Origin: Saprospiraceae bacterium UBA7687
GTDB lineage: Bacteria; Bacteroidota; Bacteroidia; Chitinophagales; Saprospiraceae
Assembly (NCBI GenBank): GCA_002482845.1
Contig: DLGT01000017.1
Span: 10,968 to 74,967, forward strand
Direction of reading: 5' to 3'
Length of the DNA stretch: 64,000 nt
Part shown: piece by piece, positions 19,654 through 28,113 of the stretch
How positions within the stretch are numbered: position 1 is the stretch's first letter
Layout of the letters: each line of letters opens with the position of its first letter
Made by a program: the position numbers and the translations under genes
Notes under the pieces: model-generated
What the model saw: only the letters and a program-made list of their open reading frames with translations
Databases searched by the model: none
What the model was told of the DNA's origin: nothing

Positions 19654-20082
19654 GTGGCAGAACCTAAAACAAAACAAACAAATGCAGATGTCAATGAATT
19701 TATTATGTCATTTGCAGAGACGGAACAAAAGCAAAAAGATAGCTTCGAACTTGTGAAACTCATGCAGGACATAACTGGTCATGAACCCAAAATGTGGGGA
19801 CCGAGCATCATTGGTTTTGGTGTATATCATTACAAATCTGAAAGAAGTAGTCAAGAGAGCGATTGGCCATTACTTGGCTTTTCACCTAGGAAAGCAGCTA
19901 TTTCACTTTATGTTTTTTCTGGAAGTGATGACCATCGTTATTTATTAGAAAACCTTGGCAAATTTAAAATGGGAAAAGCCTGCATTTATATCAAAAAACT
20001 ATCCGACATCGATCAAGCTGAACTAGTGAAGTTAATGCAAGCCACGATCGATTTCTTAAAAGGTGGACAATACAAATGTTGA
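19654..20082 (+). CDS. DUF1801 domain-containing protein
   Basis: A 142-residue cytoplasmic protein of the DUF1801 (YdhG-like) family, recognised from the run KMWGPSIIGFGVYHYKSE followed by WPLLGFSPRKAAISLYV and the closing KKLSDIDQAELVKLM. The family is widespread, structurally alpha/beta, and of unknown function. The frame starts with GTG at 19654, which gives a normal N-terminus (MAEPKTKQTNADV); no ATG in frame would keep the conserved start of the domain. The 50-base gap after the lipoprotein gene suggests a shared transcript. Confidence 0.82.
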   Translation: MAEPKTKQTNADVNEFIMSFAETEQKQKDSFELVKLMQDITGHEPKMWGPSIIGFGVYHYKSERSSQESDWPLLGFSPRKAAISLYVFSGSDDHRYLLENLGKFKMGKACIYIKKLSDIDQAELVKLMQATIDFLKGGQYKC

Positions 20083-20224
20083 AATATTGGTATGAAAGTT
20101 TTTTAAATCTAAATGACATTTAAGGAAATAAATTCCATTTTTTATTCTGTTCTTTAAAAGAAGAAACTATCTTTGATTTAATTTACATCTTGAAACATAA
20201 TTATTTTACGAATAAAACATAAAT

Positions 20225-22987
20225 GTGTTTATGAAAAAGTATATTTTTTTATTTATCTTACACTCATATAGTATTTTTTTATTTTCTCAAAGTTCTGATT
20301 GGAAGATTATAGGCACACCATCTCCAATTTCTGTTATTTTACAATATCAAGCTAGTGATGGTACACTATTTGGGGAAATGCCATCATCCAATAATCTTTT
20401 CTTTTCTGTTAACAACGGAGAAACTTGGGTGGAGCTTAATAACGTCAGCTTGGTTTATTATAATCCAAACTTTTATTCGCAATTCAAAGAAAGTAAAAAC
20501 GGCGAAATATACTTTTATTCTGGGAACAAGTTATGTTTATTTGATAAAGTAAATCTCACTTTTATTGAATTGATCAATTTCAACCAAACTGGATCAAACT
20601 TTGAAATTCGAGATTTCACGATTTTACATAATGGAGAAATTGTGGTTGGGTTAAAAAATAGTTTGCAAGTCTATTCATCATCAGGCACCCTGAAAAGTAT
20701 AGTTAATTTTCCTTTAGACCTTTATAAGTTTTTATTTTCTAAAGATTCAACAAGTAATCATTATGCCATAATGATTTCAGATAATAATACTCATTTCATT
20801 ACTGAATTTTCTCCCGATTTAAATTTTATAGGAAATGAAAAAAAAATAGATCCTATTACAACTTATGATATTATTAGATCTGAAGATAGACTTTTAGGAA
20901 CTAAGAGTTATTCTGATGATTTCGGGGCAACATGGCAGCAGTATTCTGGTGAATCATCTGGTTTTATACAAAAGATAATAGTAGGTTTTAATAAAAAAAT
21001 ATATTTCGTCGGAAAGTATGGTGTTGGAGTATATGAATCTCAGGATAATGGTAAAACAAGAGAAATTTTAAGCTTAGCGATTGATAATGTATCATATATT
21101 TCATCAACAAATGATAATGTAATGGTAATAGCAACAGATGAATCATGTAATGAAGAAATATTTATTTCAACAGATAATGGTCTTAATTTTAAAGAAACCA
21201 AACATGATATTGGACCACATTATGTTTCAAAAATCTATCCGAGTACAAATGAAGATATATTTGCTTTTACGTGTAATTTACATAGAAAAATCAGTCCTAT
21301 AAATGGGTGGAAAATTGTACCGTCAATTGAAAATAATGGAATACAAGTAAAATTAGAAGGTGTTTATCCGCTATCAAATAATGAATTAATTGGAGTAAGT
21401 TACAATAACGACTTGTTTAAAAGCTCTAACTATGGAACAACATGGATACCTTTAAACAACAACTCATATTTTTCAAATATTTATAACCATAATTTAACTG
21501 AAAAAAAAGACATAATTTACCATCTAGATAGAGATAGTCTTGCAACTTCTAAAGATTTTGGATCTACTTGGCAAAGAGTTGCTCATAATCCACATGTAAA
21601 GGACCCAAGTTATTTTGATTTTAATAATCAAGGAGACATGTATTATTTTAATTATGGGGACACTCTAAAAACAATAAATAAATTAAACATTTATAGTCGA
21701 GAAGATGAAAAAATTATGGATCTACCAAATAATTTAAATGCTAAAATTATAGTTACATCTTTTGATGGAAAACACGTTTACATTTTACTTGAAAACAACG
21801 AGATTTATGAATTTTACCATATTGACGTTGATGGCCAAACTTTTCAAACTACCAATGTGAGTGATTTTTTTAAAAATCAATATCTACAAACAGATCACCT
21901 AGGAAACCTTTATACTTATAACAGTAATCAAGTTTTTATGTCGTCAGATCATGGGGTTACATGGGCAGATATTTCTCCAACACATCCTAACATTATCAAT
22001 ATAGTTGACCTTAAAGTAAGTTATGACAATTACTTATACATAGCCACACGAAATCTAGGCATTCTAAAATATAATCCACAATTATCAAAACCTAAAAGAC
22101 TTGATGTTTCATTGTATGAAGATGATAATAAAAATTGTGTCCAAGATGAGAATGAACAAACTATAAGTCAAGGTAAAATTGTTGTAAATAATAACCATGT
22201 TAAATTATTGGACACTAACGGTGTAGCCACATTCTATCTCAACCAAGACCAAAACAAGGTTTCCGTAGAGTTTAATGATAAAATATACGAATATTGCCAA
22301 GCGTCATATGATGTCGATTTGTCCACAGGAACAAATGCAATTGCCATCCCACTCAAAACAAAAAAATACTGTGCAGATTTAGTCACTTCTATCTCTACGC
22401 CTTTTCTTAGAAGATGTTTTGACAATACTTACCATGGACAAGTATGTAACGAAGGCAATATTGATGCAGAAGAAACAGAAGTCAAAATCATTTTAGACGA
22501 TTACTTTGATCTTATCCAAGCTAATCTGCCACAATTGTCTCATGTAGGAAATGAACTGACGCTCGACGCTGGTACTATCAAACCTGGAGCATGTAAAAAC
22601 ATCAATTTTACCATTAACCTAAGTTGTGATGCTACTTTGGGTCAAGAACATTGTGTGATTATAGATAGTGAAAGTCCCTCACAAAGCTACAATAGCATCG
22701 AAACGCGTACTGAATACACGGAATGTCAAGATAACATTGGTTCTTTTGACCCAATTGATAAAGCCATCTTTGTAAATGGTGTCAGAAATCAGACTTACTT
22801 AGAGCCAGGTGATAAACTGGAATATATGATTAGGTTCCAAAACACAGGAACAGACACCGCATTTACTGTAAAAATACAAGATCCGATCAGCACAAAATTT
22901 GATGTAGCTTCTATGAGACCGGTTGCTGCTTCACATGATTATATTTGGTCTGTAGACAATGGAACACTTAATGTGGTATTCAATTAA
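20225..22987 (+). CDS. Secreted beta-propeller protein, N-terminal part of a gene split by an in-frame stop
   Basis: A 920-residue product with a signal peptide (KKYIFLFILHSYSIFLFSQ) and a long region of BNR/VPS10-like propeller repeats (SVNNGETW, SQDNGKTR, SSNYGTTW, SKDFGSTW, SSDHGVTW), followed by a CARDB/SdrD-like segment and a DUF7619-type domain entered at GSFDPIDKAIFVNG. Translation ends at TAA (22985-22987) inside that domain, at NVVFN. The next codons in the same frame continue it (IMLVDSF, then EPASHGF), and the following open frame (22991) carries the missing end and a T9SS type A sorting domain. As it stands the product would lack its sorting signal. This is a nonsense mutation, a base error, or readthrough; there is no frameshift. 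Confidence 0.8.
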   Translation: MFMKKYIFLFILHSYSIFLFSQSSDWKIIGTPSPISVILQYQASDGTLFGEMPSSNNLFFSVNNGETWVELNNVSLVYYNPNFYSQFKESKNGEIYFYSGNKLCLFDKVNLTFIELINFNQTGSNFEIRDFTILHNGEIVVGLKNSLQVYSSSGTLKSIVNFPLDLYKFLFSKDSTSNHYAIMISDNNTHFITEFSPDLNFIGNEKKIDPITTYDIIRSEDRLLGTKSYSDDFGATWQQYSGESSGFIQKIIVGFNKKIYFVGKYGVGVYESQDNGKTREILSLAIDNVSYISSTNDNVMVIATDESCNEEIFISTDNGLNFKETKHDIGPHYVSKIYPSTNEDIFAFTCNLHRKISPINGWKIVPSIENNGIQVKLEGVYPLSNNELIGVSYNNDLFKSSNYGTTWIPLNNNSYFSNIYNHNLTEKKDIIYHLDRDSLATSKDFGSTWQRVAHNPHVKDPSYFDFNNQGDMYYFNYGDTLKTINKLNIYSREDEKIMDLPNNLNAKIIVTSFDGKHVYILLENNEIYEFYHIDVDGQTFQTTNVSDFFKNQYLQTDHLGNLYTYNSNQVFMSSDHGVTWADISPTHPNIINIVDLKVSYDNYLYIATRNLGILKYNPQLSKPKRLDVSLYEDDNKNCVQDENEQTISQGKIVVNNNHVKLLDTNGVATFYLNQDQNKVSVEFNDKIYEYCQASYDVDLSTGTNAIAIPLKTKKYCADLVTSISTPFLRRCFDNTYHGQVCNEGNIDAEETEVKIILDDYFDLIQANLPQLSHVGNELTLDAGTIKPGACKNINFTINLSCDATLGQEHCVIIDSESPSQSYNSIETRTEYTECQDNIGSFDPIDKAIFVNGVRNQTYLEPGDKLEYMIRFQNTGTDTAFTVKIQDPISTKFDVASMRPVAASHDYIWSVDNGTLNVVFN

Positions 22988-22990
22988 ATC

Positions 22991-23428
22991 ATGCTCGTAG
23001 ATAGCTTTAAAAACGAACCTGCTTCTCATGGTTTTATTAAATTTGAGATCACCCTAGATGAAAAAACCATGCTCAACGAAGAAGTGAGTAACATAGCAGG
23101 CATTTATTTTGACTTTAATGAACCAATTATTACTAATGAAGTAGTCACACCTGTTGGCAAACCAGTATTCACAAATGATTGGTCTGTATCTCCTTTCTTT
23201 ATCTATCCAAATCCAACCACAGATTTCCTTTCATTAGGTATAAATGATGTTAAGTTCAACACAGGAAAAGTCAATATCTTTGACCAAAAAGGTGGTAAGT
23301 TATTAACAACTGATTTTAACATTGGACTTAGCAATAGAATAAATGTAAGTCAGTTGCCATCAGGATTTTACATCATCCAAGTTGTCAATAATAACTCAGA
23401 ATTTAAAACTAAATTTGTGAAGTTGTAG
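22991..23428 (+). pseudogene. C-terminal fragment (DUF7619 end plus T9SS type A sorting domain) of the gene at 20225
   Basis: Same frame as the 20225 gene and separated only by the TAA at 22985 and one ATC codon. The first 45 residues complete the DUF7619 domain (EPASHGFIKFEI, then NIAGIYFDFNEPIITNEVV), and the last 75 are a type A sorting domain (IYPNPTTDFLSL, VNIFDQKGGKLL, LPSGFYIIQVV, KFVKL). An independent start at 22991 is not credible because the fragment has no export signal. It is best read as the detached end of one protein. Confidence 0.8.
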
Positions 23429-23458
23429 GCGCCAAATGTAAGACTAAAAATCTCATCT

Positions 23459-23501
23459 ATTTCTGCCATAAGTCTTTAAATAATTGAGTTATGGCAGAAA
23501 T
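23459..23501 (+). terminator. Hairpin after the split T9SS gene
   Basis: A perfect 13-bp inverted repeat, ATTTCTGCCATAA (23459-23471) and TTATGGCAGAAAT (23489-23501), 30 bases after the stop. The T-run is poor (TATGATTTACTTTTTG), so it may stop transcription weakly or only stabilise the mRNA end. Confidence 0.5.
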
Positions 23502-23591
23502 ATGATTTACTTTTTGTAAAAATTCTGAGTGATCTTAGTGATGCCCTTTGTGTACTGAGTGGTAAAATCCATGTTCTTAGTGGTAAATAAA

Positions 23592-24518
23592 TCAATGCAC
23601 AATAATCACAGAATTAATATTTGATTCTTCATCTCGCTCTTGCAGTTCATTGGCAGGGTCAATGATCCAATTATGTTCATCAATAATAAATTTGTAATAA
23701 TGTTTTCCTGGAGGTAACTTTTGTGTGACCTTCCATCCGTCTTTGGTTTTGAAAGCACGAACTCCTTTTGGATCCCAATTATTAAAGCTTCCAGACAAGG
23801 CTACTGTTTTGGCATCTTTATACCCTTTTAAAATAAACTGTTCTTCTCTTCCAACTACTAATATAGAATTGAACGTGAAATGTTGGTTCTGGACCGTGTA
23901 TGGATTTGCAGGGTCGGTCATCCATTCACCATCTACGATAAACTTATATTCATAGATGCCAGGCGTAATTTTAAGACGAATTTTCCATTCATCACCTACT
24001 CTAAACATTTTGATGGATTGCTCGTTCCAATCATTAAAAGATCCAGAAAGTATTACTTGTTTTGCATTGCTCCTACCCTTCAGTTTGAACTCTACATTAC
24101 CATTTATATGAACCTTTGCTGGTTCGTCCACGATATCACTACTTCCTTGTTTTGACCTTTCAGAAACTGGATAATTCCAATATGATATGTCAATTTTGAA
24201 CTTATCTTCAAAGTCAAATGTCTTATCGAAATGCATGAGTTTTTTATGGAGTTGGTAAGTATTGGCACCCGTTTTCTGCAAAGTCCATCCATCTTTTTCC
24301 CACAGTGTGACCATACCTGACTTTATCACCGCAGCCAAATCATAATGCTTAAATTCAGCTAGTGCCATACAAGCTTCATCATCGGAATTAATGCAAGTTT
24401 CATTAAATTTTATAAAAACATCTTCGCCGTTGATCTCACATTGAGAATACGGTACTTGCTGTCCAAATAAACTTGGAACTTGGAAAACAACAAAAAATAA
24501 AAGTAAATTCTTAAACAT
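23592..24518 (-). CDS. Exported protein with two AMPK/CBM48-like E-set domains
   Basis: A 308-residue protein with a signal peptide (LLLFFVVFQVPSLFGQ), a unique N-terminal region and two tandem early-set domains of the AMPK glycogen-binding/CBM48 type at about 143-228 and 228-308. Each repeats the signature VILSGSFNDWN or VALSGSFNNWD, then W-K followed by PGIYEYKFIVDGEWMTDPAN or PGKHYYKFIIDEHNWIIDPAN. In characterised relatives these modules bind alpha-glucans; binding is not shown here because some glucan-contact residues vary in the family. The ATG overlaps the stop of the upstream aspartyl protease gene by one base (TAATG), implying translational coupling. Confidence 0.85.
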   Translation of the reverse strand: MFKNLLLFFVVFQVPSLFGQQVPYSQCEINGEDVFIKFNETCINSDDEACMALAEFKHYDLAAVIKSGMVTLWEKDGWTLQKTGANTYQLHKKLMHFDKTFDFEDKFKIDISYWNYPVSERSKQGSSDIVDEPAKVHINGNVEFKLKGRSNAKQVILSGSFNDWNEQSIKMFRVGDEWKIRLKITPGIYEYKFIVDGEWMTDPANPYTVQNQHFTFNSILVVGREEQFILKGYKDAKTVALSGSFNNWDPKGVRAFKTKDGWKVTQKLPPGKHYYKFIIDEHNWIIDPANELQERDEESNINSVIIVH

Positions 24519-25468
24519 TATGGATTTATTACTTTTAACTGGTGCAAATATAACCTTTGTTTTTTATAATTGATACTAAATAGCCATGGTGACAAAAACT
24601 CAAACCCCAATATTCCATCTAAATTGGATTGATATATCTTGTTGAGATTGTCCATATTCATCAATACAGTGGCCATGGTCGCACATCTATATATTTCCAG
24701 GATGGCTACTCGATACAGCCTTCCTGCTATTACTTCGCTATCTTTTCCATCAGAACCAGTTAGGCTGATAGTCCGTATAGGTGCGAATTGCGACATAATA
24801 TCCTTTGACCTTTTGAGATCCAACAAATTAATTTCAGCTCCTGAATCAATACCAAATTTCTTCTTGACACCATTTACTGTAACATCAATGACTGGAATAA
24901 AATTCCCCAAAGTAAAAGCTAAACTATCTTTTTTGTTAAGGATGTAAGGCATTGGATCTATAACATTCCCTTTATTGTCCACCGCAGATAAGGCTATAAA
25001 TCGACCTCGATAGTTAAACATAATTTCATAATCCTTTAGGAGATCATATCCTATTAGTCCGAATATTTTTAATCCCTTTTTCAACTCAATAGATGACAAA
25101 TCCACTACATCTGCATCCACATTATTAAATTCCAAACCATTTACCTTTACAGCATTATCATAACTGACAGTCAACGCTTTACCTCGACCAGACAAGCCAT
25201 AATATCCCCGTGAATCATCTCTCACACCTTTAAAATGTTGGCTATTCAAGACCAACCCTTCTGCACCAGTATCTATTACAAAATTTCCTATAGAATCATT
25301 GATTTTTGCCTGAATAATAATGAGACCACCGTTCAATGTAAAAGGAACTATCAGACTGCTTTTTTCTTGTATAGTGGGAATGACAAATGAACGAATAGGT
25401 GTAGCTTGTGTCTCTAGATAAAGAAACAGAACAGTACAGAATAGAGATATTTTTTTTAAAGCAGGCAA
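24518..25468 (-). CDS. Retropepsin-like aspartyl protease family protein
   Basis: A 316-residue exported protein with two pepsin-like half domains. Each has a catalytic-type triad: FVIDTGAEGL (Asp66) and FGIDSGAEIN (Asp208), followed by the hydrophobic-hydrophobic-Gly motifs LIGYDLL and ILGFEFL. Two active-site motifs in one chain suggest that it works as a pseudo-dimer, unlike single-domain retropepsins. The N-terminal hydrophobic stretch (residues 5-21) is a signal or membrane anchor, so the site of action is the periplasm. The substrate is unknown. A -7 box TACTTTTG (25486-25493) lies 17 bases before the ATG, supporting this start; the twin E-set gene follows with a one-base overlap. Confidence 0.85.
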   Translation of the reverse strand: MPALKKISLFCTVLFLYLETQATPIRSFVIPTIQEKSSLIVPFTLNGGLIIIQAKINDSIGNFVIDTGAEGLVLNSQHFKGVRDDSRGYYGLSGRGKALTVSYDNAVKVNGLEFNNVDADVVDLSSIELKKGLKIFGLIGYDLLKDYEIMFNYRGRFIALSAVDNKGNVIDPMPYILNKKDSLAFTLGNFIPVIDVTVNGVKKKFGIDSGAEINLLDLKRSKDIMSQFAPIRTISLTGSDGKDSEVIAGRLYRVAILEIYRCATMATVLMNMDNLNKIYQSNLDGILGFEFLSPWLFSINYKKQRLYLHQLKVINP

Positions 25469-25485
25469 CCTAAAATTTTGAAAGC

Positions 25486-25493
25486 CAAAAGTA
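25486..25493 (-). promoter_or_regulatory. -7 box of the aspartyl protease / E-set operon
   Basis: TACTTTTG on the minus strand, a full TAnnTTTG match, 17 bases before the ATG at 25468. It supports that start and a two-gene operon. Confidence 0.4.
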
Positions 25494-25576
25494 GATGAAT
25501 ATCTTCAAATAAACTATACCATCAATAAAGTCTTAGACCAAAGAATGGAAATGATAGAAGCAGAAAGTGAGTTTTC

Positions 25577-27001
25577 TTAAATTTTAATAATTTTTGAATA
25601 TTGCTTTATGTTATCATTTGTAATTATGATGTGATATTGTCCGGCTGGTAAATGACTTACATCTATCCTTTTTTCACTATTTTCAATTAAACTAACCTGA
25701 TAAACTTCTTGACCTAACAAATCAAAAATCTGAACACTAAAATCAATTAAATTATCTGAAACAAAGAATATACCATCAGTAGGATTTGGATAAACTAAGA
25801 AGTTGTTTACATTATCTTTTAAATCTTGATTACCAACTAAGAATGAACTTTCGTCATTTAAGATTACAAAGATATTCTTATCAGGTACATACTCATATCC
25901 GACGCCAAGTAAAATCCCATTTTCGTCAACATCTGTAATTCGCATATTTTTTTTATATTCATCTTTAAACTTGTAGGTCTTTAATATTTTCCCATCCTGA
26001 TCCAATTCCCAAAAATAATTAGTATTTGGGACACTAACAGGCGTATCAAGTTCATCTGTACTAACAGAGACAACAACTTTATTGCTTTGATTTATCTTCT
26101 TTCTAAGTACATATGTTACGATATCAGGAAAACTTGTGTCATCATAATCACCAGGAATGATTTCATTTCCTTCAAAAGATACAGAATATAGGTATAAACT
26201 TTTGGTATTTATCCATCTACCCAATAACTGAACATTACTAGTATCTGCGTATAATATTCTGTAATCAAAATTGAATACTTTCTTGTCGTCTAATTGAACA
26301 TAAATATCGTAATCCTTAATTACCTCAAATGCATTATTTAAAATTGTGATAGTTGACCCTGACATCAAATAATGGGTTTGAGAACTAGCGTTATAATAGT
26401 AATCATACAGTGAAACATCTTCCACTTCGATGGATGACAACTTTTCTATAATGCCATCAGTATTGTAAGACAACATCATTATGGCTCTGTCACTAGAATA
26501 ATTATTCGATACACTAAATGCTACATAATTTAACTCAGTATTTGGATCCATAATACTGTGATAATCAATCGAACTAATAAAAAGATAATCTATCGTCGTT
26601 CTTTCTATTACTTCAAAAGATGATAAATCAAGCGGTGAAGAAACAGTAACTAAATAGGATTGTCCATCTAAATTATTAATGCCTGTTGCTACAAAAGTAT
26701 AACCATTACCATTATTGACACCATCAAAAAACATCAACCTTTTATATCCAGAAACTTCGGCCTTAGTGTAAACGTCTATATCTCCGCAATAATCAACCTT
26801 TGTTAAATAGGTAGCCAAATTTATAGGTTGCGATCCACTAAACTGGTCAATTGAAAAAATAATTGCTTTTCCATCTTCCATACTTTTGAATCCTATAGTA
26901 AAAGCATCACTGCTTTCTCTTTCATAAGTAAATAACATATCTTTTTGTGAAAAAGCAATGTTAGTGTACATTAAAATAAAACTGTAGATAATATATTTCA
27001 T
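25577..27001 (-). CDS. Secreted protein with T9SS type A sorting domain, unknown function
   Basis: A 474-residue protein with a signal peptide (YIIYSFILMYTNIAFSQ) and a C-terminal type A sorting domain over the last 75 residues (FLVYPNPTDGIFFV, VQIFDLLGQEVYQV, LPAGQYHIIITN, YSKIIKI). The 370-residue middle is beta-rich with no Asp-box or catalytic motif I can name; it resembles propeller-like secreted proteins that recite measured quantities. It should be exported and then trimmed or anchored by the T9SS. A -7 box TATTTTTG (27026-27033) lies 24 bases before the ATG. Confidence 0.8.
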   Translation of the reverse strand: MKYIIYSFILMYTNIAFSQKDMLFTYERESSDAFTIGFKSMEDGKAIIFSIDQFSGSQPINLATYLTKVDYCGDIDVYTKAEVSGYKRLMFFDGVNNGNGYTFVATGINNLDGQSYLVTVSSPLDLSSFEVIERTTIDYLFISSIDYHSIMDPNTELNYVAFSVSNNYSSDRAIMMLSYNTDGIIEKLSSIEVEDVSLYDYYYNASSQTHYLMSGSTITILNNAFEVIKDYDIYVQLDDKKVFNFDYRILYADTSNVQLLGRWINTKSLYLYSVSFEGNEIIPGDYDDTSFPDIVTYVLRKKINQSNKVVVSVSTDELDTPVSVPNTNYFWELDQDGKILKTYKFKDEYKKNMRITDVDENGILLGVGYEYVPDKNIFVILNDESSFLVGNQDLKDNVNNFLVYPNPTDGIFFVSDNLIDFSVQIFDLLGQEVYQVSLIENSEKRIDVSHLPAGQYHIIITNDNIKQYSKIIKI

Positions 27002-27025
27002 TTACAAAATTGATTGAACCAAAGT

Positions 27026-27033
27026 CAAAAATA
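27026..27033 (-). promoter_or_regulatory. -7 box of the T9SS protein gene at 25577
   Basis: TATTTTTG on the minus strand matches TAnnTTTG and precedes the ATG at 27001 by 24 bases. Confidence 0.35.
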
Positions 27034-27074
27034 AGGTTATTTCAAATGAAAATAAAATTATACGGCCTATTTTA

Positions 27075-28034
27075 TCATCTTTTCGCCCACTTAGCAGCAA
27101 TAATGCTTACAATCAATATCTGCAATGCATGAAAAATCATCAGTGGCAGCAAAATCATAGCAACAGGAAATGATGCTGGAAATAATATCTTAGAGAAAAC
27201 AGTACCATGAACTAATGATTTTTTTGTACCACAAAACTGAGTTGTAATCTTGTCTTCTGTGCTAAATCCTAACCAATCTGACAAAAAACCAGTGATAAAT
27301 AAAACCACAAAAAACAACCCTAAACATGCTATACTAATAAAAGTCAAATCAATCAACCCAACAGACTCAAAAATACCTTCATCAAAAGCATGGGCAAAAC
27401 TTTTGTAAATAATAATTAAAATTATAGACTTGTCAAACACAGATAATTGAGAAGCGTACCGCAAAGCATATTTTCCCCAAAATCGTTGTAAGAACAAACC
27501 CAAAAGGACTGGAACCAATATCTCTGTAACCAACTTGATATATACATCTCCCAATTGAAACTCAGTCACATTTTGCTCCATAAACAAACCCATCCATAAT
27601 GGTGTGACGATGATACCAATGAGACCAGAAATACTGGCGTTAAATATGGCTGCTGGTAGATTGCCTTTGGCCATGGACACCATCACTACAGATGATGAAA
27701 CGGTGGATGGTAAAGCAGCTAAAAATAGAAAAGCCAACCACAAAGATTGACCTTCAGTAGAAGCTACCAATGGATAAAAACTTAAGATAATCAATGGAAA
27801 TAGCAGAAAAGTAGATGACTGAACCAAAACATGAAGTTTCCAATTCTTTAAGCCAGTTTTTAATTTTTCTAGACTCAACTTTAAGCCGTAAAAAAAGAAA
27901 ATCATAGCTACACCAATGCTCGCAATTTTATCTAATGGCACAGCACTTTCACTCCTACCCCATTGTGGAAACAAGTAAGATATCACTACTACAAAAATAA
28001 TGGATAATACGAAGTTATCAATTTTTAACTTCAT
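27075..28034 (-). CDS. Bile acid:sodium symporter family transporter (YfeH-like)
   Basis: A 319-residue integral membrane protein with about ten hydrophobic segments, belonging to the SBF-like (DUF4137) branch of the bile acid/sodium symporter superfamily. Recognisable stretches are the first helices (FFFYGLKLSLEKLKTGLKNW), ALPSTVSSSVVMVSMAKGN (the conserved discontinuous-helix region with Ser/Thr) and FCGTKKSLVHGTVFSKILFP. Bacterial members of this branch mostly have unknown substrates, so naming a bile acid would be unjustified. It lies 79 bases after the phosphate transporter start-to-stop order on the same strand and could share its transcript. Confidence 0.85.
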   Translation of the reverse strand: MKLKIDNFVLSIIFVVVISYLFPQWGRSESAVPLDKIASIGVAMIFFFYGLKLSLEKLKTGLKNWKLHVLVQSSTFLLFPLIILSFYPLVASTEGQSLWLAFLFLAALPSTVSSSVVMVSMAKGNLPAAIFNASISGLIGIIVTPLWMGLFMEQNVTEFQLGDVYIKLVTEILVPVLLGLFLQRFWGKYALRYASQLSVFDKSIILIIIYKSFAHAFDEGIFESVGLIDLTFISIACLGLFFVVLFITGFLSDWLGFSTEDKITTQFCGTKKSLVHGTVFSKILFPASFPVAMILLPLMIFHALQILIVSIIAAKWAKR

Positions 28035-28113
28035 TCGCTTTGCACTTCTAAAATGTGTCGCAAGCAGATGAATATTCTATGATGATTACTTGTATCCATT
28101 GATTTCATTTACT

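Noticed and set aside
22979..22993. Frameshift between the 20225 gene and its tail
   Set aside because: Both parts are in the same frame; only a stop codon separates them.
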